Assembly (NCBI RefSeq): GCF_965638725.1 | Contig: NC_134970.1 | Location: 3,601,001-3,665,000 of the forward strand | Reading direction: 5' to 3' | Origin: Aptenodytes patagonicus | Lineage: Eukaryota; Chordata; Aves; Sphenisciformes; Spheniscidae | Length of the DNA: 64,000 bases | Part shown: in pieces, positions 25,728-49,364 of the stretch | How positions within the stretch are numbered: the first letter of the stretch is position 1 | How the letters are laid out: every line of letters begins with the position of its first letter | Notes under the pieces: model-generated | What the model was told of the DNA's origin: nothing | The model's database searches: none | What the model saw: the letters and a program-made list of their open reading frames with translations, nothing else | Made by a program: the position numbers and the translations under genes

Positions 25728-26818
25728 GCCACCCGCTCTGACTCCCAGAGCCGGGATGGGGATCTGAGCCCTGATCCACACCAGATCCAAGCCCGGCCGG
25801 ACAGCCTTGGCCCTGGCGGTCCCCAGTTAACGACAACCTTGGCTCTTCCCCGTCCCTGTCTTTTAGGAGCCAGTGAAGGGACGAGGAGAGTGTTCAATGG
25901 CAGGAAACACCAAGGCTGCTTTGCAGCAGCGTTCCCGCTGCCCAGTGCCCCCCCAGCATCTCCCCCATGCTGCACGGTGACCGGGCACCCTCTGAAAGGG
26001 ACCCTCGGGGCTGCAGGGTGGGCACCCTCCCCCTCCTCCCCGCCAGACACCAGTGCCTAGGGCTGCTGCAGCCCATCTGGCAAAGCAGGGAGGGGATTCA
26101 CCCCTCTGCTCCGAGGCAGCCCCTGGCAGCTTCTGGGGACCACAGGGAAGCAAAGAGCATCTAAGGGTTTGATCCTTGGGGATGGCTGGATGCAGCCAGG
26201 AGGCAGAGGGAAGAGAGCAGAGGCGTCTGGAAAGCAGCTCAAAGGTCCCCGAGGTGCCCCAGCTCCTGCAGGATGGTGGGGTCCCCTCGCACCCCATCCC
26301 CTCCTCCTGCCTCCATCCCCTCCTGCCTCCTCCCCAGGCCCACCCTCCCACAGAGCATTTGGGGGTGTCTGCAGTGACCAGGGTGGACACAGCCACTGGG
26401 TTTGTTTCTAACCTCACAAGGAGGAGGATACGCCAGGAAACCTTCAGGGAGTGCCGTGACAGCAAGAGCTGACAAGTGGCCATCCTCAGAGACAACAAAG
26501 CCCCGCTGTTCTCCAGGGCACGGACCGCATGACCTAACAGGACTTTTCCATCCCTCCTGCTGATGAAACCCCAAGGATCAAAGCCCACTAGAAGCCACCT
26601 CCTTCTCCTCTCAGGCACAACCCGCGCGGACAGAGAGGCCACGGGGACCCCCAAGACTCACCCCGCAAACGAGGGATGGGACCGTGCGGAACGGGATGGG
26701 GGGGCAGCGAGCAGCGGCGGCGGGTCCTTGGGGATGGCGTGAGCCCCGGAACGCAGACGGCCCTGGGGCCACGGGACGGGGCTGCGGGGGGGCGTGCCTG
26801 GGAATAAAGGGAGCAGAC

Positions 26819-26890
26819 TGTGGTCTATTGTTTCATTGTTATGGCTTCAAAGGACAATGGGGCATTGTTGTCTCTGGGGATCCCATTGTT
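26819..26890. promoter_or_regulatory. Dense SOX-type motif cluster with RUNX site
   Basis: Within about 70 bp are three perfect CATTGTT sites (26834-26840, 26863-26869, 26884-26890), ATTGTTT (26827-26833), ACAATG on the opposite orientation (26854-26859), and a RUNX-type TGTGGTC (26819-26825). Flanking DNA is GC-rich, so the cluster is not due to base composition. Function is inferred. Confidence 0.5.
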
Positions 26891-27705
26891 TGCTTTCGCT
26901 GCAGATCCCAGCCGCGCAGCGGATGGAGGTTTCCCGAGGGCCAGGCAGGCTCTGTGTGTGGGACACTAAATAACGAGGCAGGCATGTTTCCTTCCCCACC
27001 CCCTCCCCACCACCCTTCCTAAAAAGGCACGGCACACTACAGCCTGCCTGTGCCCGCACAGGCCAGGGCACGGCACGGCACAGGCGGAGGCGCCAGGACC
27101 ACCCATCCGAGCAGGGAGCACACAGAGAAACCCCCACACCCCACAGAGACGGGGCAAGAGCAGGGAGGGTTCACCCCGGAGGGGCTGAGGTCGCTGTCTC
27201 CATCCCTGCCGACTCCAGCAAACCTGTGCCAGGGCGAGGGGAAAAAAAATACCCACGCAGCATTTACAGTGGGAGCCGAAGCCCCAGCTGCTGCCAGGAG
27301 CCATCCACCTCTGCAGCAGAGCAGGGTAGAGCCGCCGCGCCGCCGCTGGCTGGCAGCCCAGGGAGGTGCCCAGGCTCCAGCCGTGCTGGACGGGGCTGTG
27401 GCCCCGCTGCCCTCCCAGCGGCATTTGCTGGTGCTCCCCTCTCTGTGCCTGCAGGAGATGCACCGTGGCCACCTTGCAACGTCCCTATGTTTTTGCTGCC
27501 TCCTCTCATCACGCAGCATCCCCTAAAGACTGACATCCCCCAGGCACGTAGAGCAAGGGGCGTTTGCTGTTGTCCACCGCAAGGCCCGACTTCTCCATCA
27601 GTACCAAGGAAAAGGTACTTGGCACCATCAAAGGGACTTGGGAAAGGACGACGCAGCCCTGGGTCCTCCCTTCACTGTTTGTGCAGCACCCCAGGCCCAG
27701 GACTT

Positions 27706-27713
27706 ATTTGCAT
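27706..27713 (+). promoter_or_regulatory. Octamer motif ATTTGCAT
   Basis: A perfect POU/octamer match in a short AT-rich island (27700-27740). Confidence 0.35.
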
Positions 27714-28439
27714 AGCTCCTTCCTATGTAAAAATAAATCCCGGTGCGATGCAAAAGCTGGGGGTGGGGGAAGGAGCAGGGAGCCATCTCCAGCCCACAGC
27801 TGAGCCCTCCGGAGCCTGCCGCTGCCCCGGCACACCAGGCGGTGCTGGAGGTGGGCTGGGAGATTGATGGAGCAGGAAAGAGCTACGCTCTCCCCAGAGA
27901 CACCCTTTCAGCATGAGGCTGCTCACAACAGCTGGGGAAGGGAGTAACTCATCCAGGGAGCCCAAGCTGAGCCTGAGGAGGGGTTCAGGGCCGGGGCCGG
28001 GCCGGGCAAAGTAGCGCTGGCAAGCTCAGCCGGAGGAAGGGGACGCCCACCCTGCAGAAACTCAATCAGCCTGGGACAGCTTCGCTGCTGTGCCCCGCCA
28101 CCATGCAGGGAGCGGGGTTCGGACCCAGCGGAGCCCCCCTCCCCAGGGGTCCAACCACCCTCCCGGATAACCCGCAGAGAGGTCCCAGACAAGCTGGAAG
28201 AGCTGGCTTGCACAGCCCGGCCCCCCACCGCTCACCCGGCTCCCTGGACCGCAGCCCTCTCGCCGGAGGGCTGAGAAGCTGCACAAGGTCTGGGCTCAGA
28301 TCAGCTGCCGCCGAGCATCTTTCCCCACTGCCCAAATGCAGCTTGGCGCTGCCTGGGCACCAGCCGACCCTCCGGTCTTGTCACCCTCGGAGGGGGAAAA
28401 GCCCAGCCCAGGCCGTCGGTAGCCAAGCTCAGCGTCACA

Positions 28440-29349
28440 AGAACAAATAATAGGGTTCGGGTTTTTCAAAGAGAGGGAAGCAATAAAGGTACAAATTCAA
28501 CCTGGGTTTGTTTGTTTATGTTTTAATCCTGGGAATTCCCACTGCTTCTAATCAGATGAGGGTAGACCTTGCCTCTCAAATGCCTCTAAGATTAATTTCT
28601 GGAAAAAGCACCAGGGGATTTGTTTGGGGATCGATAGCAGCTATTTGGGAAAAACAGGTAAGGTGTGATAAGAGACGCTAGATCTTGGCACTGCTGCACT
28701 GCCTGCCTCTGACCAAATCCCTCTGCTTCCTGGGGCCTCGTGTCTCCGCCGTGGAGCGAGGGGATGTCTCCTCCCTCCGGGAACCCGGCTGCAGTTTGCA
28801 GAGGTCAAGCACGCTGAGTACCAAGGGTACCCATCCCCTGGGGACTGCACTCCATAGCTCTGGGAGCTCTGACGCTGCTTTGGCTGCTTCTGCCGTGATC
28901 CCCCGGGTCTCCTGGGGACTCGCTCTCATTCTCTCAAGCTGCCAGCCCAGGGAGGTGGCAGTGACCGGCTCCCTTGTCGGGGCCGGACCGACCCCAGCCC
29001 GGGCGTACACGGATCAGCCTGCGTTTGCAACGTGCCGACCCGACCCCAGGTGTTGGCAGGAGCTGGCAGCAAGCCTGTCCTGCACCAGGGGCTCTTTCAT
29101 GCTCTTTCATGCTCCTGGCAAGTGTTACACAAATGTGCACGCACACACATGTAGACACACACGCACACGCTCTCTCCCCCTTGAATAGTGCAATTTCCTC
29201 TCAGATAAAGAGCTCCTACCACAGCCCCCCCTTCCCTCTCCCCCCAAACTTGTGCATGTCTCACGCACTCATTTCGGAGCCCACCTTGGCCTCTGATATT
29301 ATCTCACTTCCTCGATATGAATATTAGCTCTGTTGTTGATTTACGATAA
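28440..29349. promoter_or_regulatory. AT-richer islands resembling conserved regulatory DNA
   Basis: The islands at 28440-28680 and 29270-29350 stand out from GC-rich flanks. The first has FOX-like TGTTTAT, the perfect NF-kB palindrome GGGAATTCCC at 28531-28540, and a GATA motif near 28667. The second has GATA (TTATCT) 3 bp from an ETS CTTCCT. There is no coding frame in either. A CA-rich microsatellite lies at about 29137-29168. Confidence 0.35.
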
Positions 29350-30074
29350 AGGGATGGGCTCCAAAACACTGTACTTCAGGGAGGAGGCAGTGGTGCAATA
29401 CGGTCTGCCGTGCCCCAGCTGAGAACAAAGCCTTTTCAAGAGCGGATGCTTGGTACCTGCTGCACTGCTAACTCGACAGCCCATCTCCCCCAAAGCGTGG
29501 CTCCCGTTGGCGCGGCCCTCCTGTCCCCCCCGACACCTGCACGTGGCAAGGCGGGAGGGGGCCCCGAGAGCAGCTTGGGGCTGCCTGCGCTCCGCAGGGT
29601 GACAAGCGCTCGAAGGGCAGAGAGCAGCTCTGCAGGTGCCACTGACACAAACCGCGGTCAGGCACGTCGAAAGTCCCCGTGCAGGGGAGGACGCTGGTGT
29701 CCGGACGGTGGACACCATCTGACCCTGGCCGCCGCTGGTCAAACTTCCCCTCTATTTTGTAGCATCTTAACGTACAAAATGCAACCGAGGTCCGGCAACC
29801 CTTTAAGATCCCTCACCAGCTGGACCTGGCCTACTTCAAGCTCAGTTTACAAGATGAAAAATGACCGCCTGAATAGTCTCCTTAACTCTTAACCCACCCA
29901 ACAGGGAGCACAGGGAAGGAGGGAAGCGTCCCCGGAAAACTCAGATTTATTTATGAACCAGATTGCCTGGCAGCAGGAGAGCCACAGAGACAGCAGGTCG
30001 GTGCGCAGCGCTGTTCCACTCAGCTGAGGACATCACACCACTCCATCAGCCATCGCCCCCCCAGGGGACTATTA

Positions 30075-30215
30075 GATATTGCTCCTATTTCACAGACAAG
30101 AGACTGAAGAATAGCAGATAAGGCAAAATTCTGAAAAGCAGCAGCCAGAATCAGGGCTGGACCCGCAGGAAAGCTCCGTCTGCTTTTGAAGCTCTGGCCC
30201 TTGCAGTAAAGGCAA
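30075..30215 (+). repeat. Ancient MIR-like SINE remnant
   Basis: The stretch CTCCTATTTCACAGACAAG, followed by AGACTGAAGAATAGCAGATA and then AGCCAGAATCAGGGCTGGAC, follows the order of the MIR core (CCCATTTTACAGATGAGG, GAAACTGAGGCACAGAG, then GAGCCAGGATTCGAACC) at moderate divergence. The consensus is recalled, not searched. Confidence 0.6.
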
Positions 30216-33200
30216 ACCCTTCTACAAACCTGATCTCGTACGCCTTTTCTGGTGAGACAGGCAAAACCTGGAATAGGACCCGAACGTCCTGGGTCTTAAT
30301 AAATACTCGCGCGTGAATAAAATAAACTGCCCAAATCTGAAGCTACCTCCTGGCTTTGTTCTACCGCGTCTATACCCCAAATCCTGCAGTTAGCTGACAG
30401 CCTGCCCCACAGAGCAGAGCTGTAAATAACTCTATCTCTGCTGCAGACAAACTGGTATCGTTGCGGGAGAAGCCCAGAAAACATTATCCACCGTGACGCC
30501 GTGCTGGGTGGGAACACGGCCCAAAGACAAGTGCAGGAAAACCGGGCTTAAACGTTGCGGCTCGAGGCACAGGAGGGAAGGAGACTTATGGGAACAGGGT
30601 CGTCTTTTGGGTGTCGGAGTTTGCTACGACACCTTGGGCTGAACTCCGCCCAGGCTTCTGTGCACGGGGAATCGGGGAACAACACCCTCCCCGAAGCCCA
30701 GGTTACCGCTGGCAAGAAAAGCGGTTAACATCGGCCGACTTCAGCGAAGCAAGTCCAGCTCCGTGCACGAAGGGGCCTGCTGGTATGCGAGGCAGCGGCG
30801 CGGGGGGGGGGCGGGCGTTGCTGCTGCTAATGTGGCAGAGTTTCCCTGCTGAGGGCAGGCAAAATGCCCATGACTCATTTTTCCAAGAGATGTTACAAAC
30901 AATAGTAACGATGCCCCTGGTGGGTATGAATGTGAAAAGGCACGACGGGGGGGCAGCCATGCTGGGCACCTTGTGTGTGGGCTGCCAACGGAGGGTACTG
31001 CCACGAACAAAACCTGCTGGAGCCAGTTTTTGGCATTGTGTGCGACGAGAGCCCTTCCCGCAAGGACTTCGGGGGAAGAAGGGCAAAATGGCTGCCCGGC
31101 AAACTCCTCTCCCCACGGCATCCTATCTGCTTGTGATGGGTACCAACCCTGTCTTCAGCCAAAGAGGGGACCGGTTTTATTGCCCGGGGAGAAAAATGGC
31201 AAAAATAATCCCAAACGGTTCCATCCCCATGTGGGACTGGAACAAGAACAGGCAGGGAATTTAGGAAAGCATTACAGCGCTTTAAGGCTGCTCTCCCCCA
31301 GCTCCTGCCTCTTGCCCTCCACACAAGTTTTCCATATTCAGATGCTGCCCTAAGGGGACAGCTTCTAAGCCGTTTGAGTCCTTGACCTTCCACTGTTGTC
31401 TCTTTGATACTATTATTTTTAGGCACACAATCCTTAAAACATACCAACACTTGAAATAAGTTCCCAGATAATGTGCACTGAAGCACGAGGTGGGGAGGCT
31501 TCGGGAGAAGGGAGCTCTGTGGGATCAAGGGTGGTGGCAGAGCACGACGGAGGGAAAGGTGATTTTTCCCCTTGTACAGCCCATGCAGCTACACATCCCA
31601 TCTCCCCGTTTACTTATTTTACGGACACTCAGAAGGTTACAGGCCTGAAAAGACAGTAAACGCTGAAGGTAGCCCAAGCTCAGCAAGCAGCCACGGGCTA
31701 CGCAAGGCGTCTGCTCCTGTTTGCGGTGCTCCTGCCAAGACAGACCCACGTCCTGCCCGAGGACGGAGCCCACCGCATCCCACGAAGCCTGAGCAAAAGT
31801 GCAATGACGCCTTTCAAGAGCCAGGAAGGGCACCAACCTGCAGGCAGCTGGCTGGCTCAGAGGTTTAGGTTCAAGCACACATAAAACTGTCCTACAAATC
31901 ATTGCATCCTACCAAAGAACCACAGAGAAACCATTCCCCTCTGGAAAGGCAGGACCACTCTGCCTCCCTCCTCGGGGGGCTCTTTCACAAGCACGGAGAG
32001 CCTCATCCCGCAAAAGGACCGGGCTGGGCCAGGGCAAGCAATTCCCAAGTGCGAAAGGGAAGAAATGCAGCCTTTTTCCCAGAACCCCAAGGCCACGGGC
32101 AGAGAAAAGGGGCAAATATTTACTCAAAGCGCCTTCCAGTGCTGTTCAAGGTGCTAACGCTTTTAAGAAAGGAAAAAAAAATAATAAAAAAAAATCAAAC
32201 ACTGCAGAGCCCCACCTGGATCTGGACGGGCTCTCACTCGCCTGCCACAAGCAGCACGATGGTCTCAAACTGAAATGCCGCATGGTAGAGAGCTCTCTTA
32301 TGCAACCTGTGCCATCATTAGTGCAGAAGCAGGGCTCAATCACTCGCTTTTTAAGAAAGAGCGAGCTCTGTTTCTACAAAACAGACATTCGGGTACGGTG
32401 AGATGGTATCTAAAAGTACCATCAGCTCAATTTTTGGTTGTGACAGATATCCGAGTGCTGGTAGCGGTAAGAAAACTTTCTCTGGCAAAGCCCGCCACAA
32501 GCACTTTGTTTCCTAGAGATGTGTGAACACTTCAGCGTGGTATTTGCGCCGCAACACGACATCCCACTGCAATAATCCGGCACGCTGGGGCGCTCCTAAT
32601 AATGCCACCTCAAGGCATCTTCTTCAAAAGGAACCTTCACACGCGCCCCCCCCCCGACCCACCCCGCTCCCCCCCGCCCCCGCGCTGGAGGGAAAGGAAT
32701 TTGCACGTTATGGAAAAGCACAATTTGCAAAAGCAAACACAACAGGCTTCAAGGCAGCAGAAAGCCAAGCGACGGGAGTTTTCTAAACACAGAGCCCAAT
32801 TGTAAGCGTTCACTCTACCTTGCTCCTCCTCACTGCCTCTGGCTCAGCCAAAACCAGAACCTTCTACTCCTCATCCCCTTCTGGAGCAGGACACGTCAGG
32901 GTGCGGACGAACCGGGGAAGGTGCCGGTGCCCAGGAGATTCAGGCACCCTGTCCGGCCACCGCACCGTCTGAGAGCAGTCCCGCACCGGACGGCCCGGTT
33001 TGCTTTCTTCCAGGTTGTTTGGGAGCCAATAAAGCTGCTTGAATGCTGGGGAACTCTATGTTCCTGCCGAGGCTTATGACACTTTGCTGGAGGGGCAGGG
33101 GGGAGCTGGCCGAGCCCGCAGCACCCCCTTCTGTCTACCGCACTCTTTTGCAGCCAGCTTTGAGTCTCATTCTGGCACTGCAGAGTTCAAGCGGTTCACG

Positions 33201-33675
33201 AGACGTTACCTTCTTGCTGCCTGCAGCTTGGAAACGCTCAGGAAGCCGGGAGGATTGGGGGTTAAAAAAATCAGCAAGCATTTAGATGAGTCAGTCCTGT
33301 GGTTTTTGTGAGGACAGACAAGTGCTTCTTGGGAAGCCAGTTTTGGCACAGCCAGAACTGTTTTTGTGCCCCATCTATGTGCTGGTAATGCCTAGAAGCT
33401 CTGTTCTTGGACCACAACGCTCCATTGCCAGGCACTCCCTCAAACAATGGGGCTGTGTTTCCTCCTGGACATCCACACACGCCTGGACTCTCCTGCAGGC
33501 TTTCGGCAGTTGTCACGGCTTCCTGCTGGGGAGCTTCTCCTTTTCTTCTGCAACTCCGCCCCACACATAATTACTGCCTATTTTGGTACCTTGCGAGATG
33601 CTTCAGAGCTGATTAGCCTGGACTTCCTTCCTCCCATCATCAACCTACTCCAATATTGACGTTCATTCGCGCTAA

Positions 33676-33690
33676 TTTGATAATATCAAA
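33676..33690. promoter_or_regulatory. Palindrome TTTGATA-A-TATCAAA (TCF/LEF-like, GATA-like)
   Basis: A perfect 7-bp inverted repeat about one base. The right arm continues as ATCAAAG, a TCF/LEF match. Function is inferred from the motif only. Confidence 0.35.
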
Positions 33691-35454
33691 GAGCAGAGGA
33701 GCTTTAGGAGGCATTACAGTGTCTTGAAGTGCACAATTTGGACTTGGCGGCAGCACTGCTGATAAGAACGAGCTATTTCTCCTAATGTCCAGTTCTCCTC
33801 AAAAAGCAGCCGCTTGCCAGCCATGTGCAAAGTGGAAGAAGGACAGACCCTTGTAGGCTCCGAAGCCAGTTTTATTTCAGTGGCCCTGGATAAACTGGAG
33901 CCAAGCAACGTGATGCAACACATCCCATTTAATAACCTTTTTCTCAACACGCACTAAGTGTTCGTAAAAAGCTACAAACACTTGGAAAGAGAAATGATTA
34001 CGTCAAAGTTACTTCAAAATGACTTCGAAGAGAGCGTGCATTTTTATAGAGTCTCAAGGCCATCATCTGTCTGTAACAACGAAGAGACGCAGGCAGGTAA
34101 ATTTTACAGCACTGCGTCCTAAATACCCCTTACTGCCACACCTGAACTATTGACTGAGACAATTCATTCCCGCCTTCCCCGAAAGCCTCACTTGGTACGC
34201 CGAGGACAAAATGGAAAGCAGGTGACCTCTCAAAATACCATTTTATTCCATATGTGCTAGCTTCTGGTGATGACTTCTATTACTAAATGACACTGGTAGG
34301 TCATTTCTGTTTACTCGATGCTGAAAGGACTCTGCAGCCTGTGAGCACAAATACAGAACTCCTGACTCCGTCAGGCTGCGCAGCTGGAGCTGTCTGAGCC
34401 ACTGTAGTATGTCATGCTGCCTCTCAAAAGTTTCTTACCACGAACGGCTGCTACGATACTCCTGACGTACGACTTCTTGGACCGGTCATCCATCACGCTG
34501 GATGACCTCTGCCAGAAGACTCATATATTTCTATCCTGTGAAGCAAGAAATCTTCCATCGTGAATTTATTAATTCTCATGCTTAAGATGACACACAAATT
34601 CAAGTTTTGAAATACTGAAAGCTTGTTAAATGATTTCTAGTGCAGCCTGGGTATCAAGATTCATTTCTCTCCATCCAGGTAATCTTAGTCTCCGAGTTAC
34701 AACTACAGTCAAAACGTTTCTTTTTTTTCTCTTTCTTCACACCAGAAAAGCAGCAGAGGGGACCGACGGTCCCAAGTAAGCCAGGGAACTTCTCTCTTGT
34801 TGATGTGATAAGCAGCTCGGCTCTCTTGTGGAAACTTAAATAGAACAGCCAGATCCTCAAACAGGTAATAATAATAAACCAACACGACTAAAACCCCAGC
34901 TGATACATCTGATATCCCAAGTTATTTAACAGTGCCATGGTTTAAGCTAGAGACTCTGCCCAAAGAAGCAAGAAATTATATTTAATCCAAACCAACTGCC
35001 CTCTCTCCTTCTCCGACCTGAAGATAAAAGTGATTTTACAAGCACGCCTACCAGTAAAGTTTGTAACTGTTGGATTACTATTTCACAGCTCCAAGTCCCT
35101 CACTAGAACCACACAAGCTCAAGGACCGCACGTCGCTCCAGTATCCTGAACGAGCCCACCCTGTCCACCTAACGCAGACGTAACATTCCAGAACGCCCAG
35201 ATCCACGGTGAAAATCACTTTGAATACATTTCTCCCCCTCCTCCACTCACAGAAGGGCATGAGACTGAAAGCAAGCAGATTTACATTTACAGTTAATGTG
35301 AAAAACGTTTATTTGTGAAGGACATCATCCACCATTTCAAACTACGAAAAAAAAAAAATTACTTGTACAAAGGGACGCGTGGTTTTCCACTCCGCTTGTG
35401 ACCCCAGTTACGCATAACTTCCTGCCTACTCGCTTCTCCTGCTCCTAGTAGCAC

Positions 35455-35460
35455 TTTATT
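35455..35460 (-). terminator. SNRPE: SNRPE poly(A) signal AATAAA
   Basis: AATAAAG on the minus strand, about 50 nt after the stop, giving a very short 3'UTR ending near 35435. This fits a small housekeeping mRNA. Confidence 0.85.
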
Positions 35461-35507
35461 CACCCCGAAGCACCGCAGCCATTGTTCTAAGCGAAGAACA
35501 ACAAATC

Positions 35508-37508
<2,001 letters not shown>

Positions 37509-37755
37509 GGCTGCTGCTGCCGCCGCCCAGCACGCGCTCCCGCCGCCGCCGCCGCCGGAAGCCGCTAACCACGGAGGGGGGTGGGGGGGGCGCGCAAGGA
37601 GCTGTGGGATGCTGGCGGACCCGGCCGCTCTAGGAGGCAGGGAGGACCGCCGTCTCTACTGCTCCGCGCCGGGAGGGATTGCAGGGGGGCTGCCCCCCCC
37701 CCCCCCGGGACCCTCTGTGCCCCCCACCCCGGCCCCACAGACAGACCACGCACCG
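37509..37755 (-). promoter_or_regulatory. SNRPE: SNRPE CpG-rich promoter and 5'UTR
   Basis: This is the very short interval between the ZC3H11A poly(A) site and the SNRPE ATG, GC-rich with (CCG)n at 37541-37558. An ETS-type CTTCCGG lies on the minus strand at about 37554-37560, typical of TATA-less housekeeping promoters. A C14 run sits at 37693-37706. The start site is not pinned down. Confidence 0.6.
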
Positions 37756-37756
37756 A

Positions 37757-39622
37757 CACCTTCCCTCGGCCAGGTTTATTTAAAAACACTGTTAACTGCT
37801 GTCACGCGGAACAGTTCAACTACCAGTGAAGGCGGAGGAGGCCAGACTACGTTTAATACAATACCTTAAATAGAATACAAATATAAAATGGAAGAATAAA
37901 ATATTTACAGAAACCACGGCGTAACACCAAATCCCGTCCCCGCCGCCCCTGGCCCAGGCTCTGTCCGCGAAGGCTGACGACAGAGCACGGAGGAGGGAAG
38001 CGGCGAGGGGGAAGCCTTCCTCACCGGGCTCTCGCGCGCTCTTCCTCTCTCCCAAAGTCGCCCCCGTCCGCGCGCGAGCGACCGACGCTGGCAGCAGTCT
38101 CACCGGCAGAAAGTCCTTCAGCAGGATAAAGGGTGGGCAGCCGGAACAGCAGTTTTCTAGTTTTGGTTTCGAACCTTTCCTCTAGGAACTAAGACATCAC
38201 AGTGGATTATCAAAGCACACAAGTGTTTCCTTCCAAAGAGAAAGTATTTACAATCAACTCAAACGACTCGGGTTGTTTTTTTTTTTTTTCCTCTGCCAGC
38301 AGCAAATGCCCGAGGGCCCCTACAGCTTCACAAATCATAGTAGGAAGAGACTGAAGTTCTTCAAAAATTTACCAAAATAATTCAAAATATATCTGCTAGG
38401 GAAAACGATCACTGGTGGCAGGGTACACAATACACCCCAGTCTCGGCTATTTTCCGCGGGGTCACAAATTCAGACTGCACGTAGAGACCCGAGGCAGACC
38501 AGTGACCTCCAGTCCTGCCTCCAGCGCGTGCTTCTACACGGAGCTCGAGCCCCAGCGGTGGGACGAGACCAGAGGGAGGAATCCCCGGGGCGTGTCCGAA
38601 AAGGAGAGCACGGTTGGTCCTGCAGCAGTACCAGGTTCCAAGATCGCCGGCCCGGGCCCACGCTCTCCCTTGGGTCGGTGCCGCCGAGGGTGCCGCACGG
38701 CCGGCGGGAGGTCAGACAGAGCCGACAGTGTTTGAACGCGAGTCCGAGCAGCCGCCGCTTCCCGGCAGAAGACGAGCCAGCAGCTCGGGGGAGCGATTCC
38801 TGGAACCAAGAGGCACTTAAACCCATTCTTAGTTTACCAATTTACCGCAGACGACGAGAGGAATCCTGACTACCCACCCCCAGAATCCTATTCACATCAG
38901 CAAAAAGCACCAACCCCCCCCAAGCTTTGGTACAGCACAACAAAACGGGAGCGGGGTATTCTAGCTGTACTGCAGAGCTGCTGCTTTTCACACTGACACT
39001 GTATCATCCCTGATAATTCAAAGTAAGGCTGGATGGACTGACCCCAACCACCACCCTTGGCAGCACGTTTGGTCCAAAACCCTAGAGTAATTGTTCTGCT
39101 CCCTCCCACCCCGACATTTTCATTGTTACCCTTAAAGTCAAAACGATAGCATACATAAATAAAACTCAAGAGTTGACATAGTAACTCCAGGCTTTAGATA
39201 TCAACTGTCCACAAAATCAGAATACCAAAGCTTTGAAACGCGCCGAACGTTGAGTTTTGCCAAGGGGGGGAGGAAGGAAGAAGCTTTAAGTTTAAGCCTT
39301 CAGAGCATCGCTGAATCAGTAGATCAGTTCACAACCACCACAGTTTGTAGATGGGCATCTCTCTGTCCCGAAATAAACAAGTGCTTCGTCCTCTTAACGT
39401 CGAAGGTAGCCACGGACAGTTACAGAATGGACGCACAGGACCTTGACTCTGACCAGCAGGGAAATTTAGGACAACTGAGTGCAGATGCTGCCAATTTCTA
39501 CCAGTTCAACTGTGCTTTAAGACTCATTGCAAAGCCTCAGCTAGAAGAAGGATCACCTCCGGGTATCCAATAAAATATAGAGTTTTAATTTTTTTTTTTT
39601 TTAAACCTTGAGACTATGCAGT
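37757..39622 (-). other. ZC3H11A: ZC3H11A 3' untranslated region
   Basis: About 1.87 kb of non-coding sequence from the stop to the AATAAA at 37775-37780. A weaker ATTAAA occurs at 37851-37856 and another near 39572, which could give a short 3'UTR. No coding is credible in it. Confidence 0.7.
37775..37780 (-). terminator. ZC3H11A: ZC3H11A poly(A) signal AATAAA
   Basis: AATAAA on the minus strand is followed by a GU-rich element (GGTGTCGGTGCGTGGTCTG), which is the expected cleavage context. Cleavage is expected at about 37755, some 250 bp before the SNRPE start codon. Confidence 0.75.
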
Positions 39623-49216
<9,594 letters not shown>

Positions 49217-49364
49217 AACGGACAAATTCTTAGGACAAGCTCAGGTTCTAAGGGTTGACTCAACAGTGACTTCCTCCACTCTTGGCAAGAGCTGGCTTCA
49301 CTCTTTCTTGGACTGAAAGTCTTCTACTGGCTTGATCAGTGAAATCTTCTTTTTAAAAGTAACC

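Larger units (their letters stand above)
16200..29349. other. GC-rich non-coding region upstream of the SOX13 exon candidate
   Basis: No coding exon is supported. It contains the entries listed separately between 17.2 and 29.3 kb, a (GTGGCC)n-like tract at 17826-17858, a (GACA)n run at 19669-19684, G14 at 22216-22229 and C-runs near 23258-23276. Long open frames occur on both strands through high GC. Confidence 0.5.
29350..35434. other. Non-coding region downstream of SNRPE
   Basis: No exon is recognised. GC content falls from left to right. It contains a MIR-like remnant (30075-30215), a C/G-rich patch near 32640-32690, an isolated plus-strand AATAAA at 33029-33034 without a supportable gene, and a TCF-like palindrome at 33676-33690. 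By synteny this is spacer between SNRPE and the upstream region of SOX13. Confidence 0.5.

Noticed and set aside
33029-33034. Plus-strand AATAAA followed by a short open frame
   Set aside because: No upstream coding or splice structure supports a gene. A single hexamer is expected by chance.
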